From: Fodinisporobacter ferrooxydans | Lineage (GTDB): Bacteria; Bacillota; Bacilli; Tumebacillales; MYW30-H2 | Reading direction: 5' to 3' | Length of the DNA stretch: 64,000 nt | Assembly (NCBI RefSeq): GCF_022818495.1 | Contig: NZ_CP089291.1 | Span: 62,001-126,000, forward strand | Shown: piece by piece, positions 8,865-17,424 of the stretch | How the letters are laid out: every line of letters begins with the position of its first letter | How positions within the stretch are numbered: position 1 is the stretch's first letter | Notes under the pieces: model-generated | The model's database searches: none | Told to the model about the DNA's origin: nothing | Seen by the model: the letters and a program-made list of their open reading frames with translations, nothing else | Program-made: the position numbers and the translations under genes

Positions 8865-10340
8865 TTAGCTTGTATAACCTGTGCGACCAATATTAATTAC
8901 AAGAAATTGACGTTCGATTGCTTTAATCGCCAGTGTGTGTAAATACAACAGTCCAAACGGAATGGTTGTGTTTTGAATGGCAAATGGCAGTTTGAGTAAT
9001 GGTGCCATTTGCGCCATCACTAAATTCTGTGGTGATTTTTCAACAAACAAACCAACATCGGTACCTGGCATAATACTGTTATCATCAACAAACGGAACGG
9101 TTGCAGTTCCAGTTGCAGCAACCTCGCCAATCCACTGTGCATCCGAACCATTTGATTGGGTGCCGCGATAGATCCGATACCCAAGCGCGCCTGTTACGTT
9201 GGTGATCGTAAGGGTAACTACATCATTCGCTAACGCATTTACACCTGTTGTATATAGGTACCCAACCGCCTCACCTTGTGCGTTAAATGCACCAACTGTG
9301 TAGTAAACCGTACCAGCATCACCGGATTGCCAGTTGGATGTTTGCCCGGCACCGGGAGCAGCAACTGCAGCCGTTACTGTTGTTACTGCACCTGGTGCGC
9401 CGGAATCTGCTGTTGTGAGAGGTGATCTTCCATTGTCAACCGGCTCCGTAAACACGTCTTGAATGAACGGTATCCATCCAATTTGTGTACGATACCCGTC
9501 GAGTGGAGTACCAGCTGCGAATCCGCCATCACGCGAAGACATGTCATTATTCCGCTCAGCTTGTTGTTTCATCAACTGTAAAGTAGCAATTGTATCTGGT
9601 GACAGGAATGCGCCAACATTACGTGCAGATGTCACAAACGCTTTTGCATAAAGCGCTGCAATTTCAGAAATCACATCAAATGTCATTGGTTTCCCGTGCA
9701 TATCGATGATATTTTTTGGACGGTTCGCTTTTAACTGACGATAGAACCCGTCATAAAAAATATCATTCCCACCCGAGTCCACAATGGTTGAGTTACCCCA
9801 GATCAGAGCACGCTCTACTCCACCAAGCAACTGCATGGTGCCATCGTATTCCTCTTCCTCGACTGGATTGTCAAACATCCCGCCAAGTGCCCCGGCCAAG
9901 TTAGCAATCACGGTTGTGCCCCGCTGAATGCCAAAGAACTTCACGGGAGCGGTGTTTCGTGCCCACGAACCATTTCCTACAGGGCCAATTCCCCCTTCCG
10001 CAAACGCCATAGTACCACGGCTCGAACCGTATTGATTTCTACGATTCCATTGGAAGATTGGGTTAATCGACGGCACACGTTCAATGAACCGTTGCTTTAC
10101 TAGTTGATCTTCCGTAAAAAGCACAGATGTCATGATGCTATCCAAGTTCTGCAATACCAAATTGGATCCATCTGCAAAGCCTGGTACAGCAGAAGTTGCT
10201 AGGGCCTTTGCAAGTGGCTTAGAGAGTTGAGCCATATAATTTTCAACGCCTGACCAATTCCCACCATAAGCAGATTTCGCAAGCTGGTTAAAGGACCTCG
10301 CTACAAATCGTTTCGTCAAATCTTTTTCTCTTACAGCCAT
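8865..10340 (-). CDS. Major capsid protein
   Basis: 491 residues, encoded directly downstream of the scaffold-like and prohead protease genes. The N-terminal and middle parts (e.g. PIFQWNRRNQYGSSRGTMAF, then ERALIWGNSTIVDSGGNDIF) fit HK97-fold capsid proteins of myophages, and residues from about 310 to 410 form a Thr/Gly/Ala-rich Ig-like insertion (TVYYTVGAFNAQGEAVGYLY). The Ig-like insert is likely surface exposed. Strong ribosome-binding site upstream (AGGAGG). Assigned from gene order and overall pattern. Confidence 0.8.
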   Translation of the reverse strand: MAVREKDLTKRFVARSFNQLAKSAYGGNWSGVENYMAQLSKPLAKALATSAVPGFADGSNLVLQNLDSIMTSVLFTEDQLVKQRFIERVPSINPIFQWNRRNQYGSSRGTMAFAEGGIGPVGNGSWARNTAPVKFFGIQRGTTVIANLAGALGGMFDNPVEEEEYDGTMQLLGGVERALIWGNSTIVDSGGNDIFYDGFYRQLKANRPKNIIDMHGKPMTFDVISEIAALYAKAFVTSARNVGAFLSPDTIATLQLMKQQAERNNDMSSRDGGFAAGTPLDGYRTQIGWIPFIQDVFTEPVDNGRSPLTTADSGAPGAVTTVTAAVAAPGAGQTSNWQSGDAGTVYYTVGAFNAQGEAVGYLYTTGVNALANDVVTLTITNVTGALGYRIYRGTQSNGSDAQWIGEVAATGTATVPFVDDNSIMPGTDVGLFVEKSPQNLVMAQMAPLLKLPFAIQNTTIPFGLLYLHTLAIKAIERQFLVINIGRTGYTS

Positions 10341-10376
10341 GAATACAGGCCTCCTTTTGTATGTAGTATCGAATGA

Positions 10377-11321
10377 TTACAGACGTTCTTGCACTTCATC
10401 AGGAAGTGATTCAACGAAAGACTGTAATTCATCTTGCGTACGTAACGTTCCTAACTTCGCAAGTGCCATTGGTTCGACAAGGCCGTCATTCATCGCGTCC
10501 GTAACAACATCTTCAATTTCAGACTTTCGTAGTTTACGTGCCTTGCTACTTCCTGCTTGTTTGTTTAAAACAACATATCCCGTTGCAGGAGACGTAGCCG
10601 GTTGTTTTTTGATTAACTCCAGATCAGCAGCCATTGCAGCATTGGATTTCAATAATTCGCGAACCGCTTTTGCAAGGAGAATGTTTTGATCTGCAATTTC
10701 TTGAATTTGAACATTCGTGTTTTTTGCCAAATAGCGAACATTTTTACTCAACTCTTGTAATGCAGGAGAAGCATCGAGAACATCTACATGCTCTTCCTCG
10801 AACTCATCGATGTTCTTAACAAAACGGCGTTCGTCAAAAGTACGAGTATTCTTTTTCACAGCACTCTTTAAGCTGTCTTTTTTGATACGTTTGTTTTTGT
10901 TGGTGATAATTTCTTCATCACCTTCCTGCCCGGGATCTTCCAAATCTTCCTCATTCTCTTCGTCAAGCTCGCCGCCGTTTGCTGCATTCTTCGACTTTTT
11001 CATATTTGCCATGTCATGTTTCTTTGTTTTTTTCCCTTTTTTCGATTTTTCTTCTTTGCCTTCCGCATCTTCTAGATCACAACCGCAATTCGGACAAAAA
11101 TTGCAATCTTCATCGCATTCTTCCCCGCATTCTGGACATTCAATAAGATCATCATCATCTTCTTCCGTTTCTTCATCCTCAACGTTTTTGTGTTTTGCGC
11201 CTTTGAATAAATCGCGCAAGAAGCCCAATCCTTTACCAGAAAACGTAATGGCATCATGTGCGCCGCCAGATGTCTGTTCACCCAAATCTTCTAAATGTTT
11301 TTTCAGTTTTGTTTTGTCCAT
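10377..11321 (-). CDS. Scaffold-like capsid assembly protein with Zn-ribbon
   Basis: 314 residues, highly charged. Residues about 60-85 hold a double zinc knuckle (CPECGEECDEDCNFCPNCGC), followed by long Glu/Lys-rich segments and a helical region near 180-230 (LSKNVRYLAKNTNVQIQEIA) predicted as coiled coil. It lies between protease and capsid genes where scaffolding proteins usually are. The zinc ribbon is unusual for a scaffold protein. Role inferred from position and composition. Confidence 0.55.
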   Translation of the reverse strand: MDKTKLKKHLEDLGEQTSGGAHDAITFSGKGLGFLRDLFKGAKHKNVEDEETEEDDDDLIECPECGEECDEDCNFCPNCGCDLEDAEGKEEKSKKGKKTKKHDMANMKKSKNAANGGELDEENEEDLEDPGQEGDEEIITNKNKRIKKDSLKSAVKKNTRTFDERRFVKNIDEFEEEHVDVLDASPALQELSKNVRYLAKNTNVQIQEIADQNILLAKAVRELLKSNAAMAADLELIKKQPATSPATGYVVLNKQAGSSKARKLRKSEIEDVVTDAMNDGLVEPMALAKLGTLRTQDELQSFVESLPDEVQERL

Positions 11322-11345
11322 TTGCTATCTCTCCTCGTAATCAAA

Positions 11346-12131
11346 TTAAAAAATCCCGCTTTTTGCGAGACTCTTCACAAATTTATAAGCTTCATCCTCA
11401 TCGTGACCATGGCATTTTACGAGATGTAAATATGCCGATTTAGCCCCTTTGACGAATCGACCGTGTTTGTCATAACAACCATTCTCACAATCACCCCAAA
11501 GCAAGTCTTCTAATGAGATACCCGTTAGTGCTTGTTTCGCTTTGGCGGATGGTTCCTGATTATCATCTAGATTTTGCAAATCTAATACACCTGCAGTAGT
11601 TGTAGCGGTTAGTGACTTTACAAGTGTTGCAAAGGAATCCGTATTCGCTGGTTTTGGTGTCAGTGCAACATCTTCTACCCTTGTTTTAATGAGTTTCTTA
11701 CCCCTTGTACCAAGGATAGCACCCTCCACTGAGAAACCGTGCTGTCTTTCATCGTCATCCTCTTCGGCCTTGAGCAATTCCCACGCCGCTCTACCAGGTT
11801 CCGTATCATACAATTCGCAAAGATGAAAAAATACAGGGCCATTAATTTTCTTCTTTGAAAGTTTTCCAATCTGCCGTGAATCCGTAATGATCTTGGCTTC
11901 GAGTGGTTTCCCGAGGAGATGTTGCGGCCCGGTCAAATGATCGTAATTTAAACGACCACTTTTCAGATATGGTTCAAAATCCATACCTGAAAGCACCATT
12001 TCCTCACCGTGTTTATCCTCACTCTCGGTAGAAGCTATCCCACGAATCAGGCGTTTGCGTTCTCCCTTTACCAATTCCTCATCACGTTCACATGCAACGA
12101 AAAAATGAAAATCTGCCATTAATTTTGTCAC
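11346..12131 (-). CDS. Prohead protease (HK97/U35 type)
   Basis: 261 residues. Typical motifs of phage prohead serine proteases: RGIASTESEDKHGEEM near residue 30, a His in RLNYDHLTG near 60-65 and the catalytic Ser in QHGFSVEGAI near 130-135. The C-terminal part (WGDCENGCYDKHGRFVKGAK) carries extra Cys/His residues. It matures the capsid after assembly. A GC hairpin with a T-run overlaps the 3' end at 11349-11370. Confidence 0.8.
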   Translation of the reverse strand: MTKLMADFHFFVACERDEELVKGERKRLIRGIASTESEDKHGEEMVLSGMDFEPYLKSGRLNYDHLTGPQHLLGKPLEAKIITDSRQIGKLSKKKINGPVFFHLCELYDTEPGRAAWELLKAEEDDDERQHGFSVEGAILGTRGKKLIKTRVEDVALTPKPANTDSFATLVKSLTATTTAGVLDLQNLDDNQEPSAKAKQALTGISLEDLLWGDCENGCYDKHGRFVKGAKSAYLHLVKCHGHDEDEAYKFVKSLAKSGIF

Positions 12132-12134
12132 CTC

Positions 12135-12461
12135 CTAGAATACAAGCAGGGTGACTGAATTGCTTGCGGTTGTGCATTTTAAGTACAGATTGTTAGCATC
12201 AGCATTTGCACCAGTGTAAACAACACCGCCGTTCCCGTTGCCAATCACGATATAACCGTTAGGAACATATCCAAGACCATGATACACAGTATCTTGCGTG
12301 TTAGCAGTAGCGTTAGATGTATATGTAACGATCTTACCGCCCAACAGGAATAACGAGTTGATGATGTCACCAGCTGTCGGCCTTCCTTTGTCACCTCTTG
12401 TGCCAAGTGAAGGAATGCTTTGATTGAAAGCTGCATATTGTTGATCTGTTAACTTTTGCAT
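12135..12461 (-). CDS. Small beta-rich virion protein
   Basis: 108 residues, Gly/Asn/Thr-rich, with a C-terminal half (HGLGYVPNGYIVIGNGNGGV) typical of strand-turn repeats in phage decoration or fibre proteins. It lies 3 nt upstream of the protease gene. A Shine-Dalgarno (GAGGGGGTGATAAC) precedes ATG 12461. Exact role unknown. Confidence 0.55.
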   Translation of the reverse strand: MQKLTDQQYAAFNQSIPSLGTRGDKGRPTAGDIINSLFLLGGKIVTYTSNATANTQDTVYHGLGYVPNGYIVIGNGNGGVVYTGANADANNLYLKCTTASNSVTLLVF

Positions 12462-12482
12462 GTTATCACCCCCTCTCTATGG

Positions 12483-13325
12483 CTACCTAATTTCAAAAAC
12501 CTTTTCTGCAAGTTCCATAAGATTTTTTTCAACCTCTGGCATGCAATAATTGAAAACTGATTCAATCAATGGATTTGCTTTCACGCCCGGATGGATCCAT
12601 GAATCTTCTGCGCTACCGACACGAACTTCTCTACCATTTGGCAGGATTTTTATTCTCGGCGTACTCACTCTTCGAAACGTTAAATACTGCGAATGTCTAG
12701 CAGCTCCAACACGATACATACCATCATAAATATTGGATTGATGTTGATATCCCGTCCAACTGTAAGCAGGCTTAGCATTCCAATCCAATGATTCCCCCCA
12801 CTTCATTTTTCCGTTCGAATCAAAAACGCTACGTTTCAGATTTTTTGCTTGGGCAAATACATTGTCAGGCATCCTCATTTTTATAGATATAACGCTTGAA
12901 CCACTATTACTATCTGTTGGTGTGTAATGCCGAAAAGGAACGGTGTTGTAACGGCCATTCCCGCTCTTTAATGGTCTTGATTTAGGACCGTTCAAAAGAC
13001 CAGTTTTCATGTCATAAGGTCCATAACCAGTTTCAATACGATCGGCACCATCATAATCGGTGGTAACCACACCGTATAATGGAGCCGGAAATTTCATAGA
13101 TTCACCGGTCCTGAGGCTCTTCGCATATGAATCATCAAATACTGTATAAGTCATTCCTGGCAACCTTGTGCCCTGAACAGCCGCCACCCAAACGTCTCTA
13201 ACGTATTGAGTCGCATTCTTTACCCCTTGATCTAACACTGATTTTGCTACTGATAAATCTGGCAATTCATTGATAACATCGGAGAATTGATTAAGGTCAA
13301 TTTCAAGATTGAACATCCCCGCCAT
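12483..13325 (-). CDS. Head-tail completion-like protein
   Basis: 280 residues. N-terminal helices (LSVAKSVLDQGVKNATQYVR) followed by a Gly/Tyr-rich region, and a C-terminal helix (NPLIESVFNYCMPEVEKNLMELAEKVF). The 'KANPLIESVFNY...' ending recalls HK97 gp10/tail completion families whose last helix packs against the connector. It overlaps nothing and is 4 nt from the upstream gene. Assignment is tentative. Confidence 0.45.
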   Translation of the reverse strand: MAGMFNLEIDLNQFSDVINELPDLSVAKSVLDQGVKNATQYVRDVWVAAVQGTRLPGMTYTVFDDSYAKSLRTGESMKFPAPLYGVVTTDYDGADRIETGYGPYDMKTGLLNGPKSRPLKSGNGRYNTVPFRHYTPTDSNSGSSVISIKMRMPDNVFAQAKNLKRSVFDSNGKMKWGESLDWNAKPAYSWTGYQHQSNIYDGMYRVGAARHSQYLTFRRVSTPRIKILPNGREVRVGSAEDSWIHPGVKANPLIESVFNYCMPEVEKNLMELAEKVFEIR

Positions 13326-13329
13326 ATCT

Positions 13330-14028
13330 TCACACTCCGAACGTTACAAAGTGCTTTTTTCTCAATATGACTCGCTGACCAAGATTCGTTCCGCGTTCCC
13401 GACGAGGCTGCGGTGGCGTGAATACGATCCAATCCATAAGCGCTTGATACTTTATGCTATAAACGGATCCAGCAGACGGTACATTACTACCTTGCCAAAT
13501 GATTTGTTTTAAAGGTTGAGTTTTATCCCAAGTAAAATCTACATCCGGAATGTAGTTTGTAATGACTCCAGTTGTAGGATCAACGGAAATACATTCAGAT
13601 ACAGACATGACTCCATACATCGTTGAATCGGTTGTTCCGGATCCTTTTATGATAAGTTCCCCTTCGAAAGGAATCCCTTCCGGCCATGTAAGCTGAATCT
13701 TGTCATAGTCAGAAAGTGTTACCTGTAAATCAGGAAGAAGTATTAAATCACCGGCTGCAGCGATACCAGCCTGTAGTAACTCTTTACTTTGAGTGATGTT
13801 CTCAACAACACCGAATATCTGACCTTTATCGATCCAAACTAACCCAATACCCTTGCATGCTTGGCAGTTAGGGTTTGCGCGGTTTGCATCTGGAATACTG
13901 GTTCCGGTCATCATCATTGAACCGGTGCAAGAGCATTTCATTCCAATGGAATAACTGACCCATTCCCCATGTTTCCTGATAAAGTCTTCTTGGCTAGATA
14001 TGTTTAACGTTGAGTTATCCCAAGGCAT
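13330..14028 (-). CDS. Structural connector-region protein with Cys motif
   Basis: 232 residues. Near residues 30-60 it has four Cys in two pairs (CSC ... CQACKG), suggesting a bound zinc ion. The rest is beta-rich (GQIFGVVENITQSKELLQAG, then PSAGSVYSIKYQALMDWIVF). Between the 453-residue neck-like gene and the completion-like gene, so probably part of the head-tail interface. Not recognised as a named family. Confidence 0.5.
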   Translation of the reverse strand: MPWDNSTLNISSQEDFIRKHGEWVSYSIGMKCSCTGSMMMTGTSIPDANRANPNCQACKGIGLVWIDKGQIFGVVENITQSKELLQAGIAAAGDLILLPDLQVTLSDYDKIQLTWPEGIPFEGELIIKGSGTTDSTMYGVMSVSECISVDPTTGVITNYIPDVDFTWDKTQPLKQIIWQGSNVPSAGSVYSIKYQALMDWIVFTPPQPRRERGTNLGQRVILRKKHFVTFGV

Positions 14029-14057
14029 TGAATTTAACCACCACCTTTCAAGGAATA

Positions 14058-14077
14058 AAAAACCACCATATGGTGGC
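14058..14077 (-). terminator. Terminator of the homing endonuclease gene
   Basis: Perfect palindrome CCACCATATGGTGG (14063-14076) followed on the minus strand by TTTTTTATT, straight after the endonuclease stop at 14077. Confidence 0.75.
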
Positions 14078-15120
14078 TATTCTTGTATCAGTTCTTGATC
14101 TGTGATCACTTCGAACTTATACCCAAGTTCTTCACATTTCCGTTTCGCAAGTTCTACTTTCCGTTGATTCAGTTCCTCGTCCAGGTAAATTTCTGGCTTA
14201 ATTTCAACCACTGTACATCCATCATGTCTAACTACAAGGAAATCAGGTACGTAGGAAATATTATCTGTTTCCCAAAAGATACCGTGCCGACGCGTCCAAA
14301 ATACGATGCTTTCGTCCTTTTCCAAACGATCCATGTACAATTTTTCATATTCACTATCATATGGTTCGTCTGAACCATTTTTCTTCTTAAAAACATCAAT
14401 ACAATATAGTTTTTTGCCTATAGCCAATTTTTCTGCCTGTGAAGGAAGTTTCATACTTGCATGCTCAAGAGCATTGTCCCACTTTCCCCAACGATCCAAA
14501 AATACATCGTATGAATAAATTCCATATCGTTCAATGTCACGTATGTTAGGAATTCGTCCAATATATTCACATACACGTTTCAATTCGATGATTAGAAGTT
14601 CATCCGGAATCTTTTTATTACCTCTTCGTTTTCCGTATCGAATACGGTACTGAGCTTCGCATTCTTGACTACAACATAGTTCCTTTTTACGTTGATGTTT
14701 ACTTTGTACACGTGATTCAAATTTTTTCTTGCAGATCGGACAAGTTCTTTCTTCCATAACAACCTTAGCCGCATCTGAACATTTACGTGAACAATACAAT
14801 CGCGTGCTATTTAGCGTCTTAGAGAACGATTTACCACATTGATGACAATTAATATCTATTCTGCCTGTTGGTTTTGGAAATGGACTTCCTTGTAATTTCC
14901 GTTTCTTATCTTCCCAATAACACGGACGAGAACAATATTTACTATCTTTCTTGTGTGGCTTAACTTCATACTGCTTCCCGCAATTAATGCATGTATTCAG
15001 CGAACGTTTCTTCATTGATTCATATAAACATTGACGCGAGCAAAATAAACCTTCACCAGCCACAACTTGATTAGCTCGTACTTCAAAAACCTTATCGCAA
15101 TGTTTGCATTTTCGCTCCAA
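14077..15120 (-). CDS. Free-standing homing-type endonuclease with Cys4 knuckles
   Basis: About 347 residues from a TTG at 15120, preferred because GAGGTGAG stands 5 nt upstream and longer starts would overlap the operators. The N-terminal half holds four treble-clef-like Cys pairs (CKHC, CINC, CHQC, CPIC, each followed by CS..C). The middle has the homing endonuclease-associated repeat (IPNIRDIERYGIYSYDVFLDRWG). The C-terminal half has a PD-(D/E)XK nuclease core (YDSEYEKLYMDRL, YVPDFLVVRHDG, VVEIKPE), as in TnsA/Vsr-like enzymes. It cuts into the structural gene order, has its own terminator and faces a divergent RHH gene. Confidence 0.75.
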   Translation of the reverse strand: MERKCKHCDKVFEVRANQVVAGEGLFCSRQCLYESMKKRSLNTCINCGKQYEVKPHKKDSKYCSRPCYWEDKKRKLQGSPFPKPTGRIDINCHQCGKSFSKTLNSTRLYCSRKCSDAAKVVMEERTCPICKKKFESRVQSKHQRKKELCCSQECEAQYRIRYGKRRGNKKIPDELLIIELKRVCEYIGRIPNIRDIERYGIYSYDVFLDRWGKWDNALEHASMKLPSQAEKLAIGKKLYCIDVFKKKNGSDEPYDSEYEKLYMDRLEKDESIVFWTRRHGIFWETDNISYVPDFLVVRHDGCTVVEIKPEIYLDEELNQRKVELAKRKCEELGYKFEVITDQELIQE

Positions 15121-15141
15121 TAGACTCACCTCGAAAAATAT

Positions 15142-15198
15142 GTTATCTTGATAACAATTTATCATACATTTAAAATGATAACAAGTTATCAAGATAAC
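15142..15198. promoter_or_regulatory. GATAAC operator palindromes between RHH gene and endonuclease gene
   Basis: Three perfect palindromes built from one half site: GTTATC-TT-GATAAC at 15142-15155, GATAAC-AA-GTTATC at 15177-15190 and GTTATC-AA-GATAAC at 15185-15198, the last two sharing a half site. They fill the divergent intergenic space, as expected for binding of a ribbon-helix-helix dimer array. Confidence 0.75.
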
Positions 15199-15214
15199 AA
15201 CAGGGGGTTTTTAG

Positions 15215-15355
15215 ATGGAACGAAAACAGGTTCTTTTTCGTTTGGACTCTGATTTGTTGAAAGAATTAAAAAAACTTGCAATAGAAAAAGAAACCAGTAT
15301 TCAAGAAATATTTGAATCCTATGCAAAAGAATGGGTTGAAAAAGCTAAATCGTAA
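15215..15355 (+). CDS. Ribbon-helix-helix transcriptional regulator
   Basis: 46 residues, MERKQVLFRLDSDLLKELKK then LAIEKETSIQEIFESYAKEW: one short strand and two helices, the complete RHH fold. ATG at 15215. Only plus-strand gene in this part of the late region, divergent from the endonuclease gene. Probably represses itself and the endonuclease through the GATAAC palindromes. The stop codon overlaps the 3' end of the convergent structural gene by 11 nt. Confidence 0.8.
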   Translation: MERKQVLFRLDSDLLKELKKLAIEKETSIQEIFESYAKEWVEKAKS

Positions 15356-16706
15356 TGTACTGCATCCCGCAAAAGCGGGATTTCATTTTTGGAATATTTT
15401 CAGATAGCCATGTCAAATAACTGCCGTAGTGCCCCCCGTAAACACCATACATTGCTGATGATGTGTAGCTGGCATTCTCTGAAATGCCGTCTCTCGATAC
15501 CCCTTGGCTCGAAAAACCAGCTCTATAGCTTGAACCTGCGGTATTTAACATCTCATAAACTGCTTTCTTGGCGATTGCCTCACGAACAACAGCTCTTTCA
15601 TTCCACAAATCGCGCAAACCAACTGTTGCATGATAATGCCAAAAACTTGGAATGCTTGCATAGTTGAATAGATACGAAAGAACGAATACACCATTATAAA
15701 AAGTCCAAACGACTTGTGATGCATTCGACGGTACCAACTCAACAATTCCTGTTCTTTCATCCCACACAGTCCAATCACGCGGTACGGTTGCCACTTGTCC
15801 ACGGTTAAACCAACCAGTTACCGATAGGTCTAACACGTTTGGATACGGTATTTTAAAAGACATCCACTTATTGAAGTTGCGCGGCTGATAGTACGTTTCT
15901 GGAATAGCAACTTCATCCACATATCCGACAGGATCCGTGTCTACAACATTCGGTTCGATCTTTGTTATGATCTGCTGCTGCACCCAATTCATAGCACGCC
16001 GAACTTGGAGAATCATTGCTCGGTCTGTAATGCGCCCATTATCGATCACCAGTGTTTCAGTAACATTCTGTGTTGGCAATTTCAATGGATCAACATTGAC
16101 AATAATGTCATCCTGTTGACGTTGATCCAGTAACAGCAATTGTTGAGGTTCTAACCCGTTAATCGGTACCTGTGGACCACCATTCCATGATAATGTACTT
16201 GGATTCCCCACAGTAAACGCTAATGGAAATGGACCTTTAAAATGGTTCGCTGTCACTTCTATGACTTCAACACCTGTTATTTGTTGCGGCTGAACCCGGG
16301 GTCTTAGGATTTCATAATCATAAAACGTTACTCCTTTTGCCCATTCAGTTGTAATTTCCTTAACCGTAACTATCGACACCGCAAACATACCGGATTGAAT
16401 AACGTTGCCGGATGGGTCTGTCACTTGAATCACATAATCCCCGGCTTTCCCCCGGTAAATATTAAGTGAATCCAAGCAATCACGATTAAGATCAAATATC
16501 ACCTGATATTGAGTGGCAGCCGCCAAAGTGATCTGTTTCGTAACTACAGCACCATATCCGTCCAAACGAAAAAGCGCCACTGATAAAGTAGCACCTTGCG
16601 TTGGATTGGATACTTGGATGGTTGCCGTTATGACTTGTAAATCCGGATAGTATCTTGAGTATTCGGTTTTGTCAACAAAAACAGAGGTGACAGTCATATT
16701 GATCAC
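15345..16706 (-). CDS. Phage structural protein, neck/portal-proximal
   Basis: 453 residues. The N-terminal 130 residues look like an Ig-type beta domain (TATIQVSNPTQGATLSVALF). The C-terminal part is rich in aromatic residues and includes a helical segment (HATVGLRDLWNERAVVREAI) similar to head-tail connector proteins of large Bacillus phages. It lies between morons and connector genes. Function not certain; virion location is inferred from neighbours. Confidence 0.55.
   Translation of the reverse strand: MINMTVTSVFVDKTEYSRYYPDLQVITATIQVSNPTQGATLSVALFRLDGYGAVVTKQITLAAATQYQVIFDLNRDCLDSLNIYRGKAGDYVIQVTDPSGNVIQSGMFAVSIVTVKEITTEWAKGVTFYDYEILRPRVQPQQITGVEVIEVTANHFKGPFPLAFTVGNPSTLSWNGGPQVPINGLEPQQLLLLDQRQQDDIIVNVDPLKLPTQNVTETLVIDNGRITDRAMILQVRRAMNWVQQQIITKIEPNVVDTDPVGYVDEVAIPETYYQPRNFNKWMSFKIPYPNVLDLSVTGWFNRGQVATVPRDWTVWDERTGIVELVPSNASQVVWTFYNGVFVLSYLFNYASIPSFWHYHATVGLRDLWNERAVVREAIAKKAVYEMLNTAGSSYRAGFSSQGVSRDGISENASYTSSAMYGVYGGHYGSYLTWLSENIPKMKSRFCGMQYITI
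15362..15385 (+). terminator. Terminator of the RHH gene
   Basis: ATCCCGC-AAAA-GCGGGAT followed by TTCATTTTT on the plus strand, 8 nt after the RHH stop. It lies inside the 3' coding end of the convergent structural gene. Confidence 0.8.
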
Positions 16707-16739
16707 CTACTTTGTATTATTTTTTTAGGTTCAACCATT

Positions 16740-16765
16740 ATGATAGATTGGTAGTCAACTATCAT
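16740..16765. promoter_or_regulatory. Inverted repeat before plus-strand small gene
   Basis: ATGATAG (16740-16746) and CTATCAT (16759-16765) form a 7-bp inverted repeat 21 nt upstream of the ATG at 16787. It could be an operator or a leader hairpin. Confidence 0.4.
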
Positions 16766-16786
16766 ATAAAGGGGGTGAACTCTGAT

Positions 16787-16993
16787 ATGAATCCGTTCGA
16801 TGGCTCTAGATCTATCCAAGAACGAATAAACGATCTTGAGATTGCAGTAATAACTCTTGTCAAATTACTGCAGAATAAAGGCATTTGGGACACCAATGAA
16901 TATGAAAAGGAGTACTTAAGTATCAAAAACAAAATTAGTTCTTTGACTCCTCTTGAGAAATCTTCTCTAATTCGGCAAGTTTCTCAAGAATAA
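16787..16993 (+). CDS. Small plus-strand protein, unknown
   Basis: 68 residues (MNPFDGSRSIQERINDLEIA...), helical, from an ATG preceded by GGGGGTGA. It is convergent with and overlaps the minus-strand 49-residue gene by 59 nt. Lone plus-strand genes in the late region are typical of morons. Function unknown. Confidence 0.5.
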   Translation: MNPFDGSRSIQERINDLEIAVITLVKLLQNKGIWDTNEYEKEYLSIKNKISSLTPLEKSSLIRQVSQE

Positions 16994-17084
16994 ACGAACC
17001 TTCTATTTTAACACCATTTGGACTGATCAATTTTTCTTTGATCAGTTCCTCTTTGATAATCTCTCTTACTCTTTGTTCATCCAT
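16935..17084 (-). CDS. Small MDEQRVREI-family protein
   Basis: 49 residues, starting MDEQRVREIIKEELIKEKLI. Its ATG begins 2 nt after the TAA of the immunity-like gene, so it is translationally coupled to it. The first nine residues match those of another small gene in this prophage (49613-49795), a sign of a dispersed family. Overlaps a convergent plus-strand gene. Function unknown. Confidence 0.55.
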   Translation of the reverse strand: MDEQRVREIIKEELIKEKLISPNGVKIEGSFILEKLAELEKISQEESKN

Positions 17085-17086
17085 GT

Positions 17087-17407
17087 TTAATCACAACACC
17101 TTGTATTATTTTTGACCGCTTGCTTCATCTTCGGCAAGACTTCATCCCGCAGCCATTTAACTGGATCAATCTTTAAATAGTCAAACCCAATTCCATGAGC
17201 ATGTTCTTTGATAAATTTTTCTTTCGCTTTTTTTGATATGTTTGACGAAAGAAAATGTTCTATCGCTTCCGCGTCTTCTTTAATACAATCCGGATGCTCA
17301 TCGTTCAAGTACTCCTGTAGCGCACTTTTATAATCTTCAATATCCAGATGAAAATTTGCACCTAAAAAATTTTCAACAAATTCTTTAGGTGTATTGAACA
17401 ATGCCAT
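17087..17407 (-). CDS. Probable immunity protein for the RNase toxin
   Basis: 106 residues from ATG 17407 (AAAGGG 8 nt upstream). Acidic and helical (TPKEFVENFLGANFHLDIED ... AEAIEHFLSSN). It lies 17 nt downstream of the RNase A-like toxin gene. Immunity proteins of CdiA-CT systems have this size, charge and position, and the opening 'EFVENFLG..F' resembles CdiI-type immunity families. The role is inferred mainly from linkage to the toxin. Confidence 0.6.
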   Translation of the reverse strand: MALFNTPKEFVENFLGANFHLDIEDYKSALQEYLNDEHPDCIKEDAEAIEHFLSSNISKKAKEKFIKEHAHGIGFDYLKIDPVKWLRDEVLPKMKQAVKNNTRCCD

Positions 17408-17424
17408 AATCTTCACCCTTTGAT

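Noticed and set aside
10810-11340. 176-residue Ser/Phe-rich plus-strand frame
   Set aside because: Mirror of the acidic Glu/Asp/Lys codons of the scaffold-like gene; composition is typical of an antisense shadow.
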